A stretch of DNA of 64,000 bases from JAMXLO01 sp963812075. GTDB lineage: Bacteria > Pseudomonadota > Alphaproteobacteria > Acetobacterales > Acetobacteraceae. The stretch lies in assembly GCA_963812075.1 (NCBI GenBank), contig CAWETN010000008.1, positions 620,001 to 684,000 of the forward strand. The letters are read 5' to 3'. This document shows, in pieces, positions 54,036-63,347 of the stretch (position 1 is the stretch's first letter; each line of letters begins with the position of its first letter). The translations under genes and the position numbers were made by a program. The notes under the pieces are model-generated. The model did not search any database. It had not been told where the DNA came from and saw only the letters and a list, made by a program, of their open reading frames with translations.

Positions 54036-55735
54036 GGCGGGCAGATGACGTTCACCAGCGCCTGCTGGCCGCCGCGCACCGCGTCGGCGGCGCGCCGCAG
54101 GGCCGCCGGCAGATCGGCCGGGCGCTCCACACGTTCGCCGTGGCCGTCATGCGCGGCGACGATCTTCTCGAAGTTCGGCGCCGGAAGGTCCGCGAGCAGG
54201 CGGCCGTCGTCCTGCGCCGCGACGCCACTGGCGAACATGTCGAGCGTCGCGCGCCGCACCGCACCGTACAGCGCGTTGTTGTAGATCACCGTCAGCACCG
54301 GCAGGTTCTGCATCTGCGCCATGTAGTGGCACGCGGTCGGGTTGGCGAACATGTAGGCGCCGTCACCAAGAACCGACAGCACCTGTCGCTGCGGCGCGGC
54401 GAGCTTGGCGCCGAGCGAGGCGCCGAAGCCCCAGCCCAGGCCGCCGGCGGCGCTGACGCCGAACAGGCTGCCTGGCGTGTCCAGCGGGCAGTACTCCTGG
54501 CGGAACGAGTATTCCGACTGATCACGATCGTATCGCGATCGACCACATCGCGCAGGCAGTGGTTCAGCCAGGCCAGGGTGTTCTTGTTGCCGCGTCCGGC
54601 CGACTCGGCCTCGTCGCGCCATCTGCGCGTGCAGTTCGGCCGACCGCACGACCAGCCGTGCCCGTCGTTCCTCGACGAACGCGCCGGTGCGGCCCTGCAG
54701 CGCCTGCTCCAGCGCTTCCAGTACCGACAACGCCGTGGCGGTGATCGTCAGGTCGGACGGAAAGCTGCGCATCGGATAGCGCGCGTATAGCGGGTCCTCG
54801 CCGATCTGCACGATGCGCGCGCCGGCCGGCGGCGCTTCCTTGCTCGGCATCCAGGGCACGTCGGCCTCGATCACGATGACCAGATCGGCCTCGTCGCAGC
54901 AGCGGACCGGGCGTCGAGCCCTGGAACATCGGGTGGTTCGCCGAGATCGCGAAGTAGCGCGTGTTGAACGGGATCACCGGCAGCGCCCAGCGCTCCGCCA
55001 GCCGCGACAGCACAACCGCATCCTGCGGGTCCTGGCCGAGCAGACCGGTGATCACCAGCGGCGCCCGCGCGGCGGCGATCCAGTCGGCAAGCTGCTCGAT
55101 GTCGGACGCCGACGGCACCGGTGCGCGCGGCGTGACCCGGCGTGCGAAGTCGCTTTCCTGCGGCGTGGTCACCGACCTCGCCCAGCACCTCGCGCGGCAG
55201 CGAGAGATACACCGGTCCCTTCGGCGACGTCATCGCGAGTTCCAGCGCGCGATCGACCACCGTCGGCGGCCTGATCGCCGCGCTTCATCTCGTAGTCCCA
55301 CTTCACCATCTCGCGCAGCATGCCGGCCTGGTCGTACATCTCCTGCGCCCAATGGATGTAGACGCTGCGCGAGCCTTCGGCGCCGAACTCGGTGAACGGC
55401 GTGCGGCCGGAGGTCAGCAGCACCGGGATGCGGTCGCGGCTCGCATCGATCAGCATGTTGATCGAATTCGCGGTACCAACGTTGGTGTGCAGCATCACCG
55501 CCTGCGGCCTGCCGGTCACCATCGTGTAGCCGTGCGCCATCGACAGCGCGGCGTTCTCGTGCGGCACCACCATCGGTCGCGGCACCTTGCGGTTGCTGCG
55601 TGCGGCGCGCGCGAAGGCCTCGACGATCGGCGCGAAGTCGGTGCCGGGGTTGCAGAACAGATGGTCGATGCCGTGCGCCGCGAGCGCGTCCAGATAGTCT
55701 TCCGCCGCAATCCGCGCGAGAGGCTGGTCATCCAT
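54032..55735 (-). CDS. Thiamin diphosphate enzyme (decarboxylase/acetolactate-synthase-like), several frame breaks
   Basis: Restored length is about 567 residues. The pyrimidine-binding domain has HLFCNPGTDFAPIVEAF and the activating glutamate in VVPHENAALSMAHGYTM. The middle domain has PLVITGLLGQDPQDAVVL. The ThDP-binding motif is VLSVLGDGAYMFANP, ending in TVIYNNALYGAVRR. Frame changes are needed near 55270, 55170, 54897, 54625 and 54525. Every segment is conserved, so consensus errors are the simplest reading. The ATG at 55735 overlaps the molybdenum hydroxylase stop (55728-55730). Benzoylformate or phenylpyruvate decarboxylase relatives are the closest known types; the substrate is unproven. 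Confidence 0.78.
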
Positions 55736-58033
55736 GTCTTGCACTCCTGATCGCCTGCCACACGCGTTCCGGCGTCGCCGGCATGTCGATATGCGTCACG
55801 CCCAGCGGCGCCAGCGCATCGAGGATCGCCGCGATGATCGCCTGCGGCGCCGCCATCGCGCCGGCCTGCCCGGAACCCTTCACGCCGAGCGGATTGGCGC
55901 TCGGTCGGCACGCCGGTCAGCGTGATGTCGAGGTCCGGCAGGTCATCGGCACGCGGCAGTGCATAGTCCATGAACGAGCCGCTCAGCATCTGGCCGGAGT
56001 CCGGATCGTACACCGTGTGCTCCAGCATCGCCTGGCCGATGCCCTGCGCGACGCCGCCGTGCACCTGACCCACCGTCAGCATCGGATTGATCAGCGTGCC
56101 GAAGTCGTCGACCGCGGTATAGCGCTCCAGCGTCACGTCACCGGTCTCCGGATCGACCTCCACTTCGGCGATATGGCAGCCGTTCGGGAAGGTGATCAGG
56201 TCGAGCAGGTTCCAGACATAGGTATCGAGACCCGGCGGCATGCCATCGGGCAGGTTGGCCGGATCACGCGCCGCACGCGCCAGCGTCAGCAGATCGATGG
56301 CACGGTCCGGCGCATCGCGCACCGCGAAGCGCCCATCGGCGAACACCACCTGCTCCGGTCGAGGCCTGCAGCAGGCGCGCGGCGATCAAGCGGCCCTTCG
56401 CCAGCATGGCATCGACCGCCTTGCACAGCGCGGCGCCGCCCATGTGCATCGACCGCGCGCCGCCATGGCCGTTGCCGGCACGCACCTGCGCGGTATCGGC
56501 CTGCACGTAGCGGAACGCCTCGATCGGCAGCCCGAGCAGATCGGCGGCGATCTGCGCATAGGCGGTCTCGTGGCCCATGCCGTTCGACTGCGTGCCGACG
56601 AGCAGCGCGACGCCGCCATCGTCCTCGAAGCGCAGTTCGGCGCCCTCGTTCGGCGCACCGCGCGCGGTCTCCATGAAGCAGGTCACACCGATGCCGCGCA
56701 GCCGGCCACGCTGACGCGACCGCTCGCGCCGCGCGGCAAAGCCGGCGTGGTCGGCGGCGACGATGGCGTCGTCCAGGTTGTCGGCGAAACGGCCGCAGTC
56801 GATGACGGTGCCCAGCGCCTTGCGGTACGGGAAGTCGCGCACCAGGTTGCGCCGGCGCAGCTCGATCGCGTCGAAGCCGCAGCGCCGCGCGGCCTCGTCG
56901 ATCAGGCGCTCGATCATGTAGTTCACCTCGGGCTTGCCCGCGCCGCGATAGGCGTCGATCGGCACGGTGTTGGTGAACACGCCGTGAACGTCCATGAAGA
57001 TCGCCGGAATGACGTAGCCACTGCCCATCGCGTTGGCCGGCGCGTTGGTGGAGCTGCCGGGTCCGCCGGACGAGAGATAGGCGCCGAGATTGGCCACCGT
57101 CGCCACATCCAGCGCCAGGAAGCGGCCGTCGGCATCCAGCGCGAGGCGCGCACGCGTCACGTTGTCGCGGCCCTGCGCGGTGGTGACGAAGTCCTCGGCG
57201 CGCTCGCTCATCCAGCGCACCGGACGGCCCAAGGCGCGCGCCGCCCAGAGCAGCATCACCCATTCGGGATACAGCGCGTTCTTCACGCCGAAGCCGCCGC
57301 CGACATCGGGACAGGAGACGCGCATCTGCTCCGCCGGCACGCCGAACACATCCTCGGCGAGCTGCGATTGCAGCGCATGCACGCCGGCGCCGGAGAACGT
57401 CAGGTGGAAGCCGGCCTGGTCGTGCTGCCCGATCGCGCCGCGCGGCTCCAGCGCGGAAATGACGATGCGGTTGTTCACCAGCTCGAGCTCGACGACATGC
57501 GCGGCATTGGCGATCGAGGTGCGCACGGCGTCCTGGTCGCCCTTCTGGAAGCGATAGGACAGGTTGTCCGGCGCCTCCTCCCACAGCTGCGGCGCGCCCG
57601 GCCGCAGCGCGGCGGGCGCATCGACGATCGCAGGCAGCGGCTGCCAATCCACTGCCACGAGTTCGGCCGCGTCGCGGGCGGCGTCGCGGGTCCCGGCGAC
57701 CACGAAGGCCACCGGGTCGCCGACGTGGCGCGCACGCTCTGCTGCCAGAGCAAGGCGCGGCGGCACGATCATCGGCGCCAGGCTGGCTACCGGCACGGTG
57801 CAGGGCAACGGGCCGAGACCGGCAAGATCAGCGGCGGTGTAGATGCCGAGGACGCCGGCAACCGCGCGCGCGGCTTCGGTGTCGATGCGCTGGATCGCAG
57901 CGTGCGCGTGCGGCGAGCGGACGACATGCATCCAGGCCTGGCCGGCGAGTGCGATGTCTTCGACGTATTGGCCGCGCCCGGTCAGGAAGCGCGCGTCTTC
58001 AAGGCGAGGCAGTGACTGGCCGCGGAAGGACAT
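55728..58033 (-). CDS. Molybdenum hydroxylase large subunit (xanthine dehydrogenase family), two frame breaks
   Basis: The restored product is about 768 residues, normal for the molybdopterin-binding large subunit of the xanthine/aldehyde/CO dehydrogenase family. It starts with MSFRGQSLPRLEDARFLTGRG. VGDPVAFVVAGT, ALEPRGAIG, CPDVGGGFGVKNALYPEW, DAYRGAGKPEVNYMIERL and GTQSNGMGHETAYAQIAADL follow. Frame breaks lie near 56360 and 55905. At the C-terminus the motif that normally has the catalytic glutamate (GxGEAG) reads VKGSGQAGAM, with glutamine. No small iron-sulfur or FAD subunit gene is adjacent. Its stop overlaps the ThDP-enzyme start. Confidence 0.82.
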
Positions 58034-58066
58034 GGGTCAACCTGACTTGGGTACGAAACCGGCGCA

Positions 58067-58100
58067 GAGATTGCTTCGTCGCTCCGTGCCCCGCAATGAC
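58067..58100. repeat. REP-like palindromic repeat, copy 2
   Basis: Inverted copy of the 34-base element at 28299-28332, with GATTGCTTCGTCGCTCC and CCCGCAATGAC ends. It lies between the hpnH stop and the start of the molybdenum hydroxylase gene, both on the minus strand, and differs from copy 1 at only a few internal bases. Confidence 0.7.
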
Positions 58101-58116
58101 GGAGGTCGTGCGGCGC

Positions 58117-59260
58117 TCAGTCGGCGGCGTCGGCGGTCTCGGCCTTGGGGCGCGCCCTGATGCGCGTCAGCGCCTGCTCGACATGCGCGCTGAAGACATA
58201 GTCTGCCGGACGCTGGTCCGTCAGGGGGATCTCCGGCGCCATCGGGCCATCGGTGCGGATGCCGCGCAGCGCCTGCGCGGCGGCCTTCCACGGCCGGCGG
58301 ATCGTCTCGCTGACCGCCGTCGCCTCGTAGCCGGAATGCACCATGCAGTCGGCGCATTTCTCGTAATTGCCGGTGCCGTAGCGGTCCCAGTCGGTCTCTT
58401 CCATCAGCTCCTTGAAGGTCTTCGCGTAGCCTTCGCCGAGCAGGTAGCAGGGCCTCTGCCAGCCGAAATAGGTGCGGGTGGGGTTGCCCCAGGGCGTGCA
58501 GTGGAACGTCTGGTTGCCGGCCAGGAAGTCGAGGAACATCGACGACTGGTTGAACGCCCACTTCTGCTTCCCCCGGCGGGCGAAGATGCCGCGGAACAGT
58601 TCCTTGGTGCGCGCGCCGGTTGAGGAAGTGCTGCTGGTCGGGCGCGCGCTCATACGCGTAGCCGGGCGAGACCGAGATGCCGTCCACTCCCATCGCCATC
58701 ACGTCGTCGAAGAACCGCGCGATGCGCTCGGGATCTGCCGTGTCGAACAGCGTGGCGTTGATGATGGTGCGGAAGCCGGCGCGCTTGGTCGTGGCGATCG
58801 CGGCCACGGCGCGATCGTAGACGCCGTCCTGGCAGACCGACAGGTCGTGCTCGTCGCGCGACCCGTCAAGGTGCACCGACCAGGAGAACCACTTGCTCGG
58901 CTGGAACAGGTGCATCTTCTTTTCCAGCAGCAGCGCATTGGTGCAGACGATGACGAACTTCTTGCGGGCGATGGCGCCCTGCACGATCTGCTCGATCTCG
59001 CGGTGCAGCAGCGGCTCGCCGCCGGCGATCACCACCACGGGCGCGCCGCACTCGTCGATCGCCTCCATGCACTCGGCGACGGACAGGCGCTGGTTCAGGA
59101 TCTCGGCCGGATAGTCGATCTTGCCGCAGCCGGCGCAGGCGAGGTTGCAGCGGAACAGCGGCTCCAGCATCAGCACCAGCGGGTAGCGCTTCCGCCCCAG
59201 CAGGTGCTGCTTCACGACATAGGCGCCGACCCGCAGCGCCTGGTTCAACGGCACGGACAT
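58117..59260 (-). CDS. hpnH: Adenosyl-hopene transferase HpnH (radical SAM), one frame break
   Basis: HpnH links the 5'-deoxyadenosyl group of SAM to diploptene, the first step in making extended bacteriohopanepolyols. About 380 residues are encoded from the ATG at 59260. The radical-SAM cluster CNLACAGC places the three cysteines at 38, 42 and 45 (Cx3Cx2C). VVVIAGGEPLLHREI and WFSWSVHLDGSRDEHD follow, and the C-terminal part has MFLDFLAGNQTFHCTPWGNPTRT and NYEKCADCMVHSGYEA. The frame shifts near 58618 after QQHFLNR; the remainder is intact in the other frame. It lies ten bases after ispH. Confidence 0.92.
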
Positions 59261-59270
59261 TCGCGATCCT

Positions 59271-60200
59271 CTACGTGTCGGCCAGTTCCTTGGGGAAGCG
59301 GAAGCGCACGTCCTCCGCCACGCCGGCCAGGGTGGAGATGTCGACGTCGCCGAACCGGCGCAGCCCGTCCAGCACGCCCTGCACCAGCGTCTCCGGCGCA
59401 GACGCCCCGGCGGTGACGCCGACCGAGCCGATGCCCGCGAACCACTCCGGCTGCAGCGCATCGGCGTCGTCGATCAGGTAGGACGGCCGGCCCAGCTCCT
59501 CGCCGATCTCGCGCAGGCGGTTGGAATTCGAGCTGTTGCGCGAGCCGACCACGAGGATCATGTCGACCTCGGAGGCGAGGTCGCGCACCGCCTGCTGGCG
59601 GTTCTGGGTCGCGTAGCAGATGTCGCGCACGTCCGGCCCCACGATGGTGGGGAAGCGTTCCTTCAGCGCGGCGATGATGCCGCGGGTGTCGTCCACCGAG
59701 AGCGTGGTCTGGGTGATGTAGGCGAGCTTGTCCGGATCGGCGACGTTGAGCGAGGCCACGTCCGCCACGGTCTGCACCAGATGCACCTTGGCCGGCACCT
59801 GACCGATCGTGCCCTCGACCTCGGCGTGGCCGGCATGTCCGACCAGCACGATCTCGCGACCCTGCGCGGCGTAGCGGCGGCCCTCGTTGTGCACCTTGGC
59901 GACCAGCGGGCAGGTGGCGTCGATCACCGGCAGGTCTCGCTCGGCGGCCAGCTGCTCGACCCGCTTGGCGACGCCATGGGCGGAAAATATCGTCATCGCC
60001 CCGGGAGGGATCTCGTCCAGCTCGTCGACGAACACCGCACCACGCGTCCGCAGGTTCTCCACCACGTGGCGGTTATGGACGATCTCGTGCCGGACGTAGA
60101 TCGGCGGGCCGTACTTCTTCAATGCCCGCTCGACGATCTCGATCGCCCGCTCGACGCCGGCGCAGAAGCCGCGGGGCTGGGCGAGGACGACGCGGATCAT
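59271..60200 (-). CDS. ispH: 4-hydroxy-3-methylbut-2-enyl diphosphate reductase
   Basis: This 309-residue iron-sulfur enzyme catalyses the last step of the MEP pathway, making IPP and DMAPP. The three cluster cysteines are C13 in QPRGFCAGVERAI, C97 in DATCPLVAKVH and C195 in VRDICYATQNRQ. SAHGV, HAGHAEVEGT and SRNSSNSNRLRE are further conserved parts. It is followed on the same strand by hpnH with a ten-base gap. The divergent 245-base gap at 60200-60445 separates it from the polyprenyl synthase gene, so the isoprenoid genes here probably share control. Confidence 0.96.
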   Translation of the reverse strand: MIRVVLAQPRGFCAGVERAIEIVERALKKYGPPIYVRHEIVHNRHVVENLRTRGAVFVDELDEIPPGAMTIFSAHGVAKRVEQLAAERDLPVIDATCPLVAKVHNEGRRYAAQGREIVLVGHAGHAEVEGTIGQVPAKVHLVQTVADVASLNVADPDKLAYITQTTLSVDDTRGIIAALKERFPTIVGPDVRDICYATQNRQQAVRDLASEVDMILVVGSRNSSNSNRLREIGEELGRPSYLIDDADALQPEWFAGIGSVGVTAGASAPETLVQGVLDGLRRFGDVDISTLAGVAEDVRFRFPKELADT

Positions 60201-60444
60201 GGGCAATTCTCCAAACGGCGGCGCCGCGGCAATTCCGACCGGATACGTTGGATATGGCATGCTGCCCGGAAGGCAGCAATGGCCGGGCGTGTATGGCACA
60301 AGACCGTGGGTTGCGGTAATCGGAGAACTCGAGTCGATGCCCACAGGCCACAGATGCGTGTGATTCGTACAACCGCGGTTCCCAATCGGTCCCAATATCT
60401 TGATCGGTCGCGGCCAAAGCGGTCGAGGGATGGTATCGGAGACC

Positions 60445-61344
60445 ATGACATCGGGTGAGGAGCAGCTGTTGGCCGCCCTGTCGCGGGTTGCCACCGTGGT
60501 CGAGAGCGCATTGGAGGCGCTGTTGCCCGAGCCCGAGGGCGCCGAGGCCCGGCTGGCCGAGGCGATGCGCTACGCCACGCTGGGTGGAGGCAAGCGGCTG
60601 CGGGCCTTCCTGGTGATGCAGAGCTCCGCCCTGTTCGCGGTGTCCGAGACCTGCGCGGCGCGCGTTGCCGCCTCGATCGAGATGCTGCACGCCTACTCCC
60701 TGGTGCACGACGACCTGCCGGCCATGGACGACGACGACCTGCGGCGCGGCAAGCCGTCCACCCACAAGGCGTTCGACGAGGCGACCGCCATCCTGGCCGG
60801 CGACGCACTGCAGGCCCGGGCCTTCGAGGTGCTGGCCGAGCCGGACACCCACTCCGACCCTCAGGCCCGCTGCGAGCTGGTCGCCGCGCTGGGTGCGGCG
60901 GTGGGCGCGCGCGGCATGGCCGGCGGCCAGATGATCGACATGCTGGCGGAGGGCCGGACGCTGGACGGGCCGGCGGTGACCCGCCTCCAGGCGCTGAAAA
61001 CTGGCCGGCTGATCCAGTTCAGCGCCGAGGCAGGGGCCATTCTTGGTCGTGCGCCCATCGCGCAACGGCATCTGCTGGCCGCCTACGGGCGCGATCTGGG
61101 CGCGGCCTTCCAGATCGCGGATGATCTACTGGACGCGGAAGGCAGCACGGAGGAGACCGGCAAGACCGCGGGCAAGGACGCCGCCGCCGGCAAGGCGACG
61201 ATGGTCGCGGTGCTCGGGACGGAGCGGGCGCGGGCACAGGCCGACCTGCTGGCGCGCCAGGCAGCCGGCCATCTGCAAGGGTTTGGCGAACGCGCCGCGC
61301 TGCTGCGGGCGATGGCCGTCTATGTCGTGGCACGGCGGAACTGA
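60445..61344 (+). CDS. ispA: Short-chain polyprenyl diphosphate synthase (IspA-like)
   Basis: This 299-residue all-helical enzyme condenses IPP onto allylic diphosphates, most likely making farnesyl diphosphate. The first aspartate-rich motif is DDLPAMDDDD at 89-98, preceded by HAYSLVH. The second is FQIADDLLDAEG with a trailing GKTAGKD. The ATG at 60445 gives the usual N-terminus; ATGs at 60430 and 60400 would add extra residues. It lies 21 bases before dxs. Farnesyl diphosphate is the precursor of squalene for the hopanoids whose modification genes surround it. Confidence 0.92.
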   Translation: MTSGEEQLLAALSRVATVVESALEALLPEPEGAEARLAEAMRYATLGGGKRLRAFLVMQSSALFAVSETCAARVAASIEMLHAYSLVHDDLPAMDDDDLRRGKPSTHKAFDEATAILAGDALQARAFEVLAEPDTHSDPQARCELVAALGAAVGARGMAGGQMIDMLAEGRTLDGPAVTRLQALKTGRLIQFSAEAGAILGRAPIAQRHLLAAYGRDLGAAFQIADDLLDAEGSTEETGKTAGKDAAAGKATMVAVLGTERARAQADLLARQAAGHLQGFGERAALLRAMAVYVVARRN

Positions 61345-61365
61345 ACTATCGGAGCGAGAGGCAAG

Positions 61366-63298
61366 ATGAGTCCTTTGAAGACCCCGCTGCTGGATCGTGT
61401 CCGGTTGCCGGCCGATATGCGCAACTTCTCCCTGGAGCAGTTGCGGCAGCTGGCAGACGAGCTCCGGGCGGAGACGATCGACGCGGTGTCGGTCACCGGC
61501 GGGCACCTCGGCGCCTCGCTGGGGGTGGTCGAGCTGACCGTCGCGATCCATGCGGTGTTCGACACGCCGCACGACCGGCTGTTGTGGGACGTCGGCCACC
61601 AGGCCTACCCGCACAAGATCCTCACCGGGCGGCGCGACCGCATCCGCACGCTGCGCCAGGGCGGCGGGCTGTCCGGCTTCACCCGCCGCGCAGAGAGCGA
61701 ATACGACCCGTTCGGCGCGGCGCATTCGTCCACCTCGATCTCGGCCGGGCTGGGCATGGCGGTGGCCCGCGACCTGAAGGGCGAGGAGCGCAACATCATC
61801 GCGGTGATCGGCGACGGCGCGATGAGCGCCGGCATGGCCTACGAGGCGATGAACAACGCCGGGGCACGCCACACGCGGCTGATCGTGGTGCTGAACGACA
61901 ACGACATGTCGATCGCGCCACCGGTGGGGGCGATGAGCGCCTACCTGTCGCGGCTGATGTCGTCGCGCAGCTTCCTGTCGCTGCGCGAGCTCGGCGCGCG
62001 GATGGCCAAGCGCTTCCCGCGCGGCATCGAGCGGACGGCGCGCCGGGCGGAGGAGTACGCCCGTGGCATGCTGACCGGCGGCACACTGTTCGAGGAGCTG
62101 GGCTTCTACTACGTCGGTCCGATCGACGGGCACAACCTCGACCACCTGCTGCCGGTGCTGCGCAACGTGCGCGAGGCGGAGGAGGCTGGCCCGATCCTGG
62201 TCCACGCCATCACCCAGAAGGGCAAGGGCTATGCGCTGGCCGAGGCCTCGGCCGACAAGCTCCACTCGGTGTCGAAGTTCAACGTGATCACCGGCGAGCA
62301 GGCCAAGGCGCCACCGGGGCCGCCCGCCTATACCAAGGTGTTCGCCGAGGCGCTGATCGGGGAGGCCGAACGCGACCCCTCGATCGTGGCGATCACCGCG
62401 GCGATGCCGTCCGGCACCGGGCTGGACCGGTTCGGCAAGCGGTTTCCCGACCGGACGTTCGACGTGGGGATCGCCGAGCAGCACGCGGTGACCTTCGCGG
62501 CGGGGTTGGCGACCGAGGGGATGAAGCCGTTCTGCGCCATCTACTCGACGTTCCTGCAACGGGCCTACGACCAGGTGGTGCACGACGTGGCGATCCAGGG
62601 TCTGCCGGTGCGCTTCGCGCTGGACCGCGCCGGGCCGGTGGGCGCCGACGGCGCGACGCATTCCGGGTCGTTCGACCTGGCCTATCTGGGGTGCCTGCCG
62701 GGCTTCGTGCTGATGGCGCCGGCCGACGAGGCCGAGCTGTTGCACGCGGTGGCGACCGCGGTGGCGATCGACGACCGGCCGTCGGCGCTGCGCTATCCGC
62801 GCGGCGACGGGGTCGGCGTGGCGCTGCCGACGCGCGGCGAGGTCCTGGCACTCGGCAAGGGCCGGGTGCTGCGCGAAGGCAACAACATCGCCATCCTGTC
62901 GCTCGGGCCGCGGCTCGGGGATGCGCTGAAGGCGGCGGACGAGCTGGCGGCGCGCGGTCTGCCGACGACGGTGGCCGATGCCCGGTTCGCCAAGCCGATC
63001 GACACGGCGCTGGTGGAGCAGCTGGCGCGCCACCACGAGGTGCTGATCACCATCGAGGAAGGCTCGATCGGAGGGTTCGGCTCGGCGGTGCTGCACCATC
63101 TGGCGTGGACAGGGCCTGCTGGATCGCGGGCTGAAGGTCCGGCCGATGGTGCTGCCGGACGTGTTCATCGACCACGACAGCCAGGCGAAGCAGCTGGCCG
63201 AGGCGCAGCTGAGTGCGAAGGACATCGTGGCCACCGCGCTGACGGCGATCGGCATCGGCGCCGCACTGCCTGGCGGGCAGGCGATCACCGCGCGGTAG
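61366..63298 (+). CDS. dxs: 1-deoxy-D-xylulose-5-phosphate synthase, one frame break near the end
   Basis: This ThDP enzyme condenses pyruvate and glyceraldehyde 3-phosphate, the first step of the MEP pathway, and also supplies thiamin synthesis. Restored length is about 643 residues. GHLGASLGVVELTVAIH, WDVGHQAYPHKILTGRRD and AVIGDGAMSAGMAYEAMNNAG bind thiamin diphosphate. FDVGIAEQHAVTFAAGLA and FALDRAGPVGADG belong to the second half. The frame changes near 63105-63112, after SAVLHHLA. The correct end, VRPMVLPDVFIDHDS and onward, stops at 63296-63298. A GAGAGG site precedes the ATG. Confidence 0.93.
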
Positions 63299-63347
63299 GT
63301 TCGATCGGCGTCCGATCCCCAGCGGTCGGGTGGCGGCCAGCGCCCGG

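Noticed and set aside
61126..63288. A 720-codon minus-strand frame opposite dxs
   Set aside because: Antisense shadow of dxs with repetitive His/Arg/Gln composition.
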